Below, one piece after another: positions 23,636-33,714 of a stretch of DNA of 64,000 bases. The stretch is taken from contig NC_090999.1 of assembly GCF_041146395.1 (NCBI RefSeq), positions 66,345,001 through 66,409,000 on the forward strand, written 5' to 3'. A program made the translations under genes and the position numbers. The stretch's first letter is position 1. Every line of letters begins with the position of its first letter. Under the pieces are notes generated by a model. The model was given only the letters and a program-made list of their open reading frames with translations, did no database searches and was not told the origin of the DNA. The DNA comes from Eulemur rufifrons. Lineage: Eukaryota; Chordata; Mammalia; Primates; Lemuridae.

Positions 23636-24050
23636 ATGTTTGAAATGTTTCAAAATGATAAGTTCTTTCAGCAGCCATGGGGCATTCACCACGTTTCTCC
23701 TGTCCTTTCCTGTAACTTCTGTAGGAATCTGCTGCTGAAGACGCCCGGCCTCTGCTGTCCAGGTTGTCGGTCTAAGGGCAGCTGTGCAGCCTTCCATTGC
23801 TCCCAGGGCCACTGGAAAGCCGCCAACCGTTGGCACTGCTTCCTGCTGCCTTGGAAACCTTCCTCGTCTGTGACAGCGAATGGTGCCATAGAAAGCTGCC
23901 CAGTCCGCCTGCACATGGCGCCACTACTGGCCCCGTGCCACTACCGCCACTGACCCCAGCTCCTCTCGATTCCTGCAGGATGCTCTGTAGGCCCCAAAGC
24001 TGCGTGGAATGTGCCCCAATCTCACCAAATACCTGAAGGAACATAGTCAT
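23636..24050 (+). other. GC-rich block with MYND-like frame (possible pseudogene)
   Basis: Against an AT-rich background this 400-base block is GC- and CpG-richer and is open in several frames on both strands. The plus frame at 23636-23953 (105 codons) contains SCNFC, then CCPGC eleven residues on, then FHCSQGHWKAANRWHC. The Cys-x2-Cys pairs followed by Cys-Ser, His-Trp and a final Cys recall a MYND zinc finger, but spacing is wrong by several residues. A Ser/Thr/Pro-rich tail follows partly in another frame. No poly-A tail or duplications are visible. It may be a decayed gene copy or chance; no function is claimed. Confidence 0.2.
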
Positions 24051-24885
24051 TTTTGTTTTAACTTTCAGACTCTTCCCACTTTGTTATTTGAAACCAAGAA
24101 ATTCAGGTTTTAGAAACAAGCTGAGTTTTACACTTTCAATATCCTCAAACTCACCCCACCAGCCCAGTGACCACACTAAGCTTGCATACCTGACTTGCTC
24201 TTTGTTTAGGATGGGTTCAATCCCAGGAAGCTCCTCAGTCACCTGTGCGTGTATACATGCTGGGCCTAACCTATGGCAGCAGCCTGGATACTCAGGCTAG
24301 CTTCCCTTCTACAAATATAAGCAAATGCATACATACAGGTTACTACTGAAAATATCAGAGAGAACTCAAATCTTACATGTTTTCTTTGGTGTTATGGAAT
24401 TGCTTTATATTTCTCTGGTATTGTGGAATTCTTCAGGAAAGATAAAACCTAGTATTACATTTGCTTTGAGGAATATCAGCTGAGAGCTCGAAATAATAAT
24501 TATTTTTTTAAAGATAGGAGCTAATTTCTCTGCAGGGTGGAAGAAGTCTGAAGGCAGACAGTGCAGGGCTGGGTGTGAAGCTCTGTGGGGTGGTCAGAGC
24601 CAAGACTACATCAGTCTTTATGCTCTTCCACCTGGGTGGCTGTTGGAGCCTCAGGCACTATAACTGTGTTCCAGCCAGCAGCAAGAGGAAGGACAAAAAA
24701 TGGCAGGCCCCTTCTCCTTGAGGACACTTTATATACATAGAATTTACATACATTTTCACTTAACCTTCCATGGGCCGAAACTTGGCCACAATGTCACATG
24801 TAGCTGCAAAAGAAGCTGGAATATGTAGTTTTTATTACAAGTACCCAGGTTTCCAGCTAAATTAGCAGTTCTACTACCAAGGAAG
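24051..24885. other. No recognised feature
   Basis: Unique sequence. CAGCAGCCTGGATACTCAGG and a GGTGTTATGGAATTGC/GGTATTGTGGAATTCT imperfect repeat (24391-24435) are the only structure seen. Confidence 0.4.
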
Positions 24886-24944
24886 AAATCAAGAATATAC
24901 ATCTGAGGACAGCTGGGTCTCCCTCAGATGTATACTCTTGATTT
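24886..24944. other. Near-perfect 23-bp hairpin
   Basis: Arms 24886-24908 and 24922-24944 are complementary at 22 of 23 positions around a 13-base spacer. On a minus-strand RNA the odd position becomes a G-U pair, so all 23 positions would pair. It does not match a transposon I recognise. It could be a small MITE relic, an inverted duplication from repair, or a structured RNA precursor; it is shorter than typical pre-microRNA stems. Confidence 0.85.
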
Positions 24945-26365
24945 TTTTTTGTGGATTTAAAACCAGTGTGGGCAACAGGGTCAGATGGCTGAATTGCTTG
25001 TGCCACACACACTTATGTGTGACAGGACAACGTATTTAGAATTTAATTTGTTTCATTCTCACCACCGTGTATACATTTTCCTTACACATACTGAAAAGGT
25101 AGCTAAGCCCTTTGTTCCCATGCTTAATAGATTCTTGTGTTATGAGGCCAAAAGCAGAAGTTGCCGGCTATCCAACAGGTAAACCCAGCTTCAATTTTTG
25201 TTTTCAAGAAATCAGCTCATGAAAGCAAAGGTAGTGAAGTATCTGAAAGGGGAAGGGGGCTCCAAAGTTGGAGGAAAGCAGAATTGGATCAATTTGAGGA
25301 GGAGAGAGGCTTTAACACTTCCTTGAGGCTGAGGGCAGGGCAGCATCATGCGCGTGTACAGCACTCAGGGACACCCACACGTCCTACATGGGCATAAAAA
25401 TGTGTTATGGCTTGTGCAGCTGGATGTGGGCCCTGAAGCCCCTCTCAGCCTCGGGAACATTTCCTATGCCCAAGCTGCCTGTTTCCCAGAGAGCATGACC
25501 AAGGGGAACCCAACCTGAGGGTGCCCTTCCCCTGTATTCTGGATTTACAAGTCAACTGAGACTATAATTTAACCCTAGAGAAGTAGAGGCAGCTCCCCAA
25601 AATAAGATCAAGGATGCAATTCTCACCACCACAGGCCAATATCAGCTTATGGAGAATCTTATTTTTCAAACATAGTGTTTTTTAAGCCCACATGTTGTTG
25701 GTTAATATTTATTCCTGCTACAGAGGATAGATCTGGAAGTAGAGCTCAGGGTATTAACCTTGTGTAATACTCTGTGTAGCTTTGCTGTCTCTGAAAATCA
25801 AGAGTAAAAGTGGCAATGATATTGACTGTTGAAGAGTGGTTTGTCTTAACTCCTCATCTTGTTTCCTTGGCTTATCATTTGTTCTGTTTTCCCCCATGGA
25901 TTTAACAGTGCATAGTCACTTTTAAGGATATAAACTCCTTGAGGGCGGGCCAATTCTGTGATATGGACCACAGGTGTTGCTTGCAAAGTGAGTCATTTCA
26001 TCAGCCCTCTGTCAGATCATCATGGCAGCTGAAATTCGTTAGCCAGGATTTTTCTGTTTGAGCTGGATTACATACTGTACTTAGAAATGAGACCCAGGGA
26101 AGAGCCTTTCTCCTTGTCAAAGTTGTAGGGGGACAGTTATTTTCTGTTGGACTCACCATGATTCTTTCCCTGTATCTGAGGCTTGCTACAGATTTATATT
26201 TCAGAACCAAGTCTCCAAGGGAAACCCAAGGTGTTACAGCCAGTGATATTGATGATTTAGTAGACGATGTTCTTTTTTCTAAATTTAAATGAAACCAGCA
26301 GGTTATGAGGAACCATCCTTCAGCTGAGTCATAAAGACAAGTTCCTACCCTCTTGCAATTTAAAA
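24945..26365. other. No recognised feature
   Basis: Unique sequence, moderately GC-rich at 25200-25530. The minus frame at 26001-26384 (127 codons) has no domain. Confidence 0.4.
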
Positions 26366-26404
26366 TTAAAAATTCATGAAGCATTTTCCAAAAGGCTGTT
26401 GAGA
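26366..26404 (+). repeat. Long direct repeat, copy A
   Basis: Thirty-nine bases starting TTAAAAATTCATGAAGCATT, matching 27646-27683 with one single-base indel and one substitution. Confidence 0.93.
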
Positions 26405-27065
26405 ATCAGGCTTGATTCCATTCTTTCTCTGTCTGGGCTTAAACGTTATGTATATGATTAAATACCTTTAAAAGTCTTCACTTTTGACAGTGAATTGTAA
26501 TCTGGTATTTTTCATTTATCAAGAATAAATGTTGGGCCTGGTTACCATTTAGTTAAGCTACAGAAAAAAAATAAGCATCACAGGGAACCAAACAGCAAAA
26601 GAAACCATAAATGTGAGTTAGCTTTACTGTGCTTTGCTGCAGAGGTTGGCAGTCTTTAAAAATTGGCATGCTGAAGCTGTCTCCCAAAGGTGGATAAACC
26701 TTGCTGCCAACATGAGGCTGGGGACAATTGTCAGCTGTTGTTGCTTCTGTCTGGTGATAGTTCTTTCCATAAGATGGACCTTTGGTCTGGAGGTGGGGGA
26801 TAGGGGATGACAATTGATCTCCCTGACAATGAAAGCTGATCTGTCTCATAGTTGGCCCACTCGCCGTAGGTTGCTGATGCCTACATCAGTACCTAATAAC
26901 TGGGTTTCAATAATAAGTTTTGGAATCATAATATTCTCAGAAATGTCATTGCTTTTGCTATTACAAATTTGTCAACACCATTAGAATATTTTCCTCTGTG
27001 GTGGCCATGTTGTTGCAAGAAAGGCAGGGATCTTTGAGAGCTTGCTTTTTCAGGATTATCAGTCT
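26405..27065. other. Unique sequence with possible regulatory words
   Basis: No repeat recognised. GACAATTGTC, a perfect 10-base palindrome, lies at 26723-26732 and overlaps TGTCAGCTG. The minus frame at 26553-26849 has no domain. Confidence 0.35.
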
Positions 27066-27069
27066 CATG

Positions 27070-27640
27070 CAGGGAAGGAAAATGCTACCTTTTACCCTTC
27101 TGGGTTCTGTGGCTATTCTAAGAATAAAATTGACATAAGACAGATTAACAGAAGAAAAACCATCTTAATTGCATGTGTTTGCATGGGAGGCCCACAAACA
27201 TGAGAGTCCAGGAAGCAGCTAGATGACTGAGACTTATATGTCATCCTGAGCTACAGAAAGGAATAGGGGTTTGGGACTTGGGGGTAAGGCAGGGGTGGGG
27301 GTTTATACTGTGGGAAGGTGGGTGGAGGAGATGTTTAGTGAATAAAGATTGTCTTGTTATGCAGACAAAAGTCTCTCAGGTGATAAAAGTTGTCTCTGAG
27401 TGGCCCTCTCCATGGTACAGATACCTTTACTGATAAGAATTTCCTTTATAAATGTAAATCTCCTTTACAAAAAGGGGAAAATTGATACTTTATTTTAGGT
27501 AGTTGAAGGGGAAGTAAAGAGCTTTTCCTACATTGGCTGGTTCTTAATTTCCTTGAGCTCAACATAATCAATATGCCAAAGTGGCATATTTTGGAGTGAT
27601 AGGTTCTGCACCCATTCAGTTACATAACTTGCTGCCCTCC
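27070..27640 (-). repeat. Probable ancient interspersed repeat, family not assigned
   Basis: TTGACATAAGACAGATTAAC, AAACCATCTTAATTGCATGT and CATGGGAGGCCCACAAACAT resemble the inverted start of an old mammalian repeat seen in many genomes, but I cannot name it with confidence. It has no open frame. Confidence 0.4.
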
Positions 27641-27645
27641 TGCCC

Positions 27646-27683
27646 TTAAAAATTCATGAAGCATTTTCAAAAGGCTCTTGAGA
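27646..27683 (+). repeat. Long direct repeat, copy B
   Basis: Partner of 26366-26404, 1280 bases downstream. Confidence 0.93.
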
Positions 27684-28260
27684 TGCAACACTAGACCCTA
27701 AGTTGCTCAGAACCTTGATCCTGATCTCAGAGGGTCAAACCTATGGGATGCCCCATGGAGATTCTAACCTTGTCCCTCCCCCTGCTCATGGAGAAGTTCA
27801 GTATATCCCTGTGGTCTACTTTGTGTGCAGCTCTGACTCCTCCCTCTATAGCAGGTGGTAAAAGCTAAATGTCAAGACCCTTAAGAAAACCTAGAATAGA
27901 CATACACACTAATAATATAATAATAATAGTAATAATGCCACCTCTCTTCTGAAATTTCTCAAAAAAAGCAAGAATTCTTCTTTCCCAGAAGTCCCCAATA
28001 ATCATCTTAAGTCTCATTGAACCAAAGTTGATCAAAAACCTACTCTAGAACCAATAATCACGGCCAGGAAGTGGGACTGTGCTGATTAATTTAGGCCTGA
28101 GCCAGGGGCCCCATGACTAGAGCCAGAGGTAGATGGAGCCAAGACTGTGGAGCTTCATTCAAAGTTACAAAGGCCTTCTAGGGGTGGGTATGCAGAATCA
28201 GTCAAGAATGGGGTAGTTTCCAAGAGAAGAGGGGATGAATGACAGGAAGATAGCCACAAT
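27684..28260. other. Unique sequence with a TAA microsatellite
   Basis: Imperfect (TAA)n at 27909-27938; otherwise nothing recognised. Confidence 0.5.
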
Positions 28261-28264
28261 GTCC

Positions 28265-28510
28265 ATAGCAACTAATAATATGAATTTAGCACTCATTTTA
28301 TATTACCACAGTTTTAGGAACTTTTTAAATTAATCTCTCACAAAAATCTACAGAGAAAAGTTCCAATTTTATGCATATATTCAGATGAAAAAAATTGAAA
28401 CTCAGGCTAAATAACTTGTTAAGGTCATACAGCTAGGAATTGGCAGAGCTGGTATTCACATCAAGGCATTCTGACTTCACAGCTCAAACTTATTCCGTCT
28501 CACACTTAAT
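28265..28510 (-). repeat. MIR SINE (antisense)
   Basis: CAGATGAAAAAAATTGAAAC, TAACTTGTTAAGGTCATACA and GCTAGGAATTGGCAGAGCTG are the inverted MIR centre and box. Confidence 0.85.
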
Positions 28511-29650
28511 GAGGTATTTTAAGCTTAGCCAGAGCACACTGAGGAAGCCGGTTGTCATCCTGGGCTTAGGAGACCAAGGAGGCCAGAGAATCAGATCCAG
28601 TCAATTAGCACAACTTCCTCCCCACCTGTGGCTCTGTCACAGTCACCTCTCGGGGCAACCATTGACCCCCTTCCACTGGGCCCCTCCTGCTTTCATTATA
28701 TCTCCCCGGGGACCAGAAGAAGGCATTACAAGGCGGGCCTGATTTCCATGGGCTAGGAGCAGCCTGCAGGAGGGTCATGTGAAAAGGCTTCAAGTGTCTT
28801 ATAAGATGTGGGGACAAAGACAGATGCTTGCCCCTAGCAGCTGATTTCCCCTGGATGTGATAAGACTAATTCTTTTTACTATACAGAAACAGCTCTAAAT
28901 ATGTACTTTACTTCAAAAATTGGGCAATATGATAATTTCTAAGAATTTTTCTATTAAAACCCCAAATTATAGCCTATCAGACATTAGCTAATAGCATTTA
29001 TAAGGTGGGCCCAAGTGATTATTTCTAGTACTGAGAGATAATAGGAGGCTCCTACGGTGATGACTAGCCTGGGCAAAATAGCACATCCACAGTCATTAAT
29101 AATATCTTATTCTATCTGTCAGTTCACGAGTCTTAGTTCCCTGCATAAACATGGTTTGTGTCTCCGTTTTCTTCCCTGAAGAAGTAGGTGCTGGGAATTA
29201 AGCCAAAAATCTGCAGCAGGAAAATTGACATATACCTAGTGAATATGACTCCTCCTGGCATTGAGATCCTCTCGATCCATCTGATTTGTCTTGTGACATT
29301 TTATGTGGCAGGTTTAAAGGAGTGAAATAGAGAGGGCTGTCTGGGTTTAGCAGGAAAGTCTTGCCTCTTTATTATTCCTGTGTTCTCAGGTGGTGTCATG
29401 ATTCATAATTCATTTTGAACTGAATAGTTGTGGACTTTATCAAACAAATCATGTTAATTTCATGAAGTCGGGTCAAGTAAGGATAAAAGGAAAAAAACAG
29501 AGAAAATTTATTTGGAGCTATTATATAATCCTATAGGAGGTTATGAGTCCTCAAGGAAATGATGTATCACAGTTAAAAAAAATACCCTTGTTGTTTTCTG
29601 GACTAAACTGTATTCATCAGCATTAAAGTCACGAATTTATTTTTTTGTTT
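28511..29650. other. No recognised feature
   Basis: About 1.1 kb of unique sequence. A GC-richer part (28550-28760) has short frames without domains. Confidence 0.4.
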
Positions 29651-29651
29651 T

Positions 29652-29705
29652 ATATTTTGTTTGCCAGTTTTATTGAGGTATAATTGAAAAATAAAAATAA
29701 GTTTT
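29652..29705 (-). mobile_element. Short L1M 3' end (antisense)
   Basis: GTTTGCCAGTTTTATTGAGG followed by TATAATTGAAAAATAAAAAT is an inverted L1M 3' terminus; only the end remains. Confidence 0.65.
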
Positions 29706-29859
29706 TATTGAGCCAAGTAGTCAGGTTTCAAGTATGTTCAGAAATTAATAAGCAATAAGATAAGTTGTTATAGTATTTTTGAGGTCTATTTGAGGCGAGT
29801 TTCAGATGATTATAAATAAGAAAGCTTTGTGAGATTTCAGCACTTATTTTAAACTGTAT

Positions 29860-30480
29860 CGATCCATCCTACGCATTATTTGGTAAGTTTCTCCTATTGT
29901 AAAGCACTGTGCTAGTGTTGAAAAAGCAGTAGTAAATATGATGGAACAATCCCTCCCTGCAGTGGCCCTCACTATCTAATGAGAAAGAGGAAGAAAAATA
30001 AACATAATACATACTTTCAAATTTGAAAACTTCTGTAAGGGTTAATAACAGAGTACCCAGAGACAGAATAACATGAGGGAGGGACTTCATGTAGGGTAAT
30101 CACGGAAGGCTTCTCTGAGGAGCAGACTTGCATTAACGCATGGATGAGAAGGATGAGAAGCCACACCCATAGAGAAGAAAACCATGTTCCAGGAAGAGGA
30201 AACAGGATGTAAAAAGGCCCCACAGAGGGACAGAGTCCTTCACTGAGATAGAGAAGCTTGAGGAGGGGAAATATTTTAGAGAGGGGGATACCAGAAACAA
30301 ACATTTGAAGTATCTGCGAAATACTGAAGTGGAGATTTCAAGCCTGCGATTGGGTAAAGCATCTGGAGTCCAGAAGCAAAGTCAGAGAGGAGAGGCACAG
30401 CAGGGATCTGCCGGCACGTTGGTAAACACTTTAAAAGGATATGGTGGGTGTGATGTGTGATTGCCTAGAAAGAGAGTCTA
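29860..30480 (-). repeat. L2 LINE (antisense)
   Basis: GCACTGTGCTAGTGTTGAAA, CCTGCAGTGGCCCTCACTAT, ATCACGGAAGGCTTCTCTGA, ACCATGTTCCAGGAAGAGGA and AAAAAGGCCCCACAGAGGGA follow the inverted L2 3' half in order. Confidence 0.8.
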
Positions 30481-30611
30481 GAGAAGAGAGAAACTTGAAC
30501 ATTGAGCTGTCAATACAGAAGAAGGAGCCCACAAAAGAGTCAGCCCAGCAGGAAGAAAACTGGAGGAATGGCTTATCAGAGAAGCCAAAGAAAGGGGGAG
30601 AGTTACTGGTT

Positions 30612-30626
30612 AAGAATGGTGGAGTG
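30612..30626 (+). repeat. Target-site duplication, left
   Basis: AAGAATGGTGGAGTG; matches 30947-30961 at 14 of 15 bases. Confidence 0.92.
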
Positions 30627-30946
30627 CCTCTTATATTATCCTGGGTACAGCTGGAGCCCATCCTTAGAAAGGAAGCATCACAAGAATAGAAAAACAAGCA
30701 CCACATGTACTCACCATCAGATTGGTACTAACTGATCAACACTAAGGTGCTCACATAGAAGTAATATTCACTGGGGGCCGGGCAGGTGGGAGGTGGGTAC
30801 TGGGGGTGGGTAAACTCACAACTAAGGGATGTGGAGCACACTGTATGGGGGAAGGGCATGCTTGTAGCCCTGGCTTGGGCCAAGCAAAGGCATTTTATGC
30901 AATCAAAATGTTTATAATACCATGATATTCTGAAATAATTAAAAAA
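30627..30946 (+). mobile_element. Strepsirrhine-type L1, 3' end only (sense)
   Basis: A 320-base, heavily 5'-truncated L1. It starts in the last ORF2 codons (GGGTACAGCTGGAGCCCATC, GAATAGAAAAACAAGCACCA), runs through the G-rich 3' UTR (30772-30809, several G3-G5 runs), then GGCATGCTTGTAGCCCTGGC, and ends ATGATATTCTGAAATAATT with A8. Intact duplications show a recent, ordinary target-primed insertion. Confidence 0.95.
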
Positions 30947-30961
30947 AAGAATGGTGAAGTG
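30947..30961 (+). repeat. Target-site duplication, right
   Basis: AAGAATGGTGAAGTG, immediately after the A-tail. Confidence 0.92.
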
Positions 30962-31640
30962 ATGAGTATGTGTATTTCTCTCTTTTCTATTCCAAGACTC
31001 TAGTAAATGATAGCAAATGACTTTTTTTTTTTTTTTTAAAAGACATGAACTCACAACAACAAAGACACCAGGAGACAAGCCATCATCAGTGGCTTCATGT
31101 AAATGATTCCAGCGATTTCTGGAGGATGGAAAACAAATGGAAGAATGATTGAGTGTGACAGAGGAGGCCATGGCTCAGAGAACACGTGGGGGAGGCAGGC
31201 ATAAGGAGGGCCCCAGCCTGCCCTGTGGAGCCCTGGCGCAGCCCAGCACAGGCCAGGGGTGAGAGAAGAGAAGTGAGACTCAGGTCTGGAAACAGGGTGA
31301 TTGATTGAAAGGAAGTGTACAGAACAGTTGACTTTCCACCACACTCACCCCTGCAATTCTGAATTTCTGGCCCAAAAAAAAAAAAAAAAAAAATCTCTAT
31401 AAAAATTAAGACCTACATTCTCCAGCTTCTAGAGATACCCTAATATAAATAATGTCTACCCTCCTAAAAATGCACTTTATTATAAAATCTGTGAGTTGAC
31501 AAGGACTATCCATGTACCCAGGGCTTCCAATTAACTTTTTATTGCCTCATTCTTATAGATGAATAGACAATTCAAGATCACTAGATTTTTTTTGGAAAGT
31601 CTCCTGCATAAGAGAAAGAGAGCAAGATAAATCAACAGGT
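30962..31640. other. Unassigned; T- and A-runs
   Basis: A T-run at about 31021-31036 and an A-run at about 31374-31394 bracket a 340-base GC-richer segment with no recognised identity. The A-run could be a retroposon tail, but no duplications are visible. Confidence 0.35.
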
Positions 31641-31644
31641 AAAT

Positions 31645-32300
31645 ATGACTCTGAGGAAGTGAAAATTTCACTTCTCTGGGAAATAGAACCACTTCATTAA
31701 ACTTTATTTCACTTCTTCAGAGAAATTTAAGAAAATATTGCATTGTAACACAAGAAAAGGTTTCTAGGAAAAAATAAATCATCAAAACATGGGAAAGAGG
31801 TCTTGAATATTAAAATATGACTGCCAAAATAAAAAATTCAATAGAAGGATTCAAATCAAAATGTACTCAGAAAGCAGAACAAAAAGGCAAAGAGATACAA
31901 AATATTTTTAAATAAATAAAGTTAGAAATATAGAAAGAGAACTAAAAAATATATCAGGTATTCCAACAACTGACTAATGGAAGTTCTGGAAAGAAAGATA
32001 AATGATAGAAAATAAATTATCAAAGAAATAATGCAAAGATATTTAAAACAACTGTGTGACATGAGTTCAGATTTAAAGGATCTGCTGAGGGCTTATCATT
32101 ATGAATGGAAATAAAAATCCACATCTAGGCACATCTTGTTGAAATTTAGAATCACCAAGAGTATAAACAAGGTCTGAAATGCTTTCACAATGAGGGTATA
32201 GAGGAAACAACTTATAAAAAAACAAGAATCACCTTCTCATCAGATGGAAATAACAACACTGAGCACTAGACGATGACAGAGCGATGTGAAATTTTAAAAA
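31645..32300 (+). mobile_element. Degraded L1-lineage fragment (L1M/HAL1-like, sense)
   Basis: AATAAAAATCCACATCTAGG, CACATCTTGTTGAAATTTAG and ACAACACTGAGCACTAGACG match the A-rich region found in old L1M/HAL1 elements (usual wording AAAACCCACACCTAGACACATC, CAACACTGGAAGCTAGAAGAC). No frame remains. An inverted repeat lies at 31649-31722. Confidence 0.5.
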
Positions 32301-33530
32301 ATATTGATTTTATAAATCCTGACTCTTGAGTATATCTTTTTTAATATTCTGTGTATCAAAACAAGAAGTGTGCATAATCCTTATCTACTCAAGTATGTGG
32401 GCATACTTGGGGATAAACGTGTGCAATTATTTTGAGTTGTAAGCTGAATTAGATACTTTTGCCATCAAACACCATTTTTACTTGATTGTACAACTGGTAG
32501 ACAATCTATGGTTATTCAAACTTGAAGTTTTAGCAGACATTTCTTAAAATGAATGAAATGAGCCTGTTGCTTCAAAGAAAACAACTAATTATATATATTG
32601 CCAAAGATAAATAAACTTTCAAGCAGAAATTAAAATTTTGGAAGACTTGTATCTACCACTATGGACCTGACAGATTCCCAATATTTAACAACTTTTCCAA
32701 TGAGATCAGTAGTAATATTAACAAATATTATCTTTTGATATTATGATGAAATGTGTCAACATTTGGAGGATCTGCATAGCACACTGAACCAACATTTTCT
32801 AAATAATCAATGTATGATATTACAAAATCATGCATGAGCAAAGAGCTATTAAAGTATGAGATCAATAGATTTTAATGTAACAGAGTATGAAAATTTTAAT
32901 AATATGATGTCAGATTCCATATAGCAATTAACTTTTAAGAAACTGTTACTTGTCCTGCTCTGGTGAAGTATGAAAGAAAAATATTCACAGAAGACATTAT
33001 TAACTCTTCAATAAACAATATTTACAAAGTCACAATAATGTAAGTACTTCATTGATTTGGAATTTTTAGAATCAACGCCCTCGTATAAGTAACTTAGTGT
33101 TACAGAACAAATGGTCAATAGTATTAATCTTGTTGAGTCAACAACCAAGTACAGAAGGCAGAAAGTGGGAGGGAGAAGTGGGAAGAAGAAAGAAAGTGTA
33201 GGGCAGAAGCAACAATTTCCTCACCTTAGAAAAAGTCAAAAAAAGTTTCCTATAGCTGATACGATGAGAATATGAAAGTGTTGGCATTTTACTAAATATT
33301 ATGATGAAACAATTGACATAACAACTATTGAGAGAATGAGGAAGGAAGAAATGCGAATAATGTAAGGGAGCTAAATCCTCATTTTTATCATCATGGAAGC
33401 AAAGAGATAATGTCAAAAATTAGGATTTTAAAAATATTATTTATAAATATGGAACTAACTGAAGAAAAAATTTTTTTAAATTAGAAGCTATTCTGGGGAG
33501 GAGAAGAGGGCAAGGGACATGGTGGCATGA
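32301..33530. other. No recognised feature
   Basis: AT-rich. CAAGTATG/CATACTTG inverted words lie at 32390-32409. Nothing else recognised. Confidence 0.4.
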
Positions 33531-33714
33531 GTTGCCAGGTAAAATACAGGAGACTCAGCTAAATTTGAATTCAGATAAATAACAAACACTTTTTTTAATA
33601 TAAGTAAATCCTCCATACTACCTGGGATATACTTATACTAATAAATGCTCATTATTTATCTGAAATTCAAATTTAGCTATGTGTCCTGTATTTTTATTTG
33701 TTAAAACTGACAAC
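33531..33714. mobile_element. MER53-like palindromic DNA transposon
   Basis: Starts GTTGCCAGGTAAAATACAGG and ends TATTTTTATTTGTTAAAACTGACAAC, quoted here by its first and last words; TAAATTTGAATTCAGATAAA on the left mirrors TTATCTGAAATTCAAATTTA on the right. The whole 184 bases fold into one long imperfect hairpin, as in MER53, a non-autonomous element. The name is from memory; the palindrome is seen. Confidence 0.8.

Noticed and set aside
24886..24944. Calling the hairpin a microRNA gene
   Set aside because: Stem is short for a pre-microRNA and no expression or conservation evidence is available; kept only as a structural feature.
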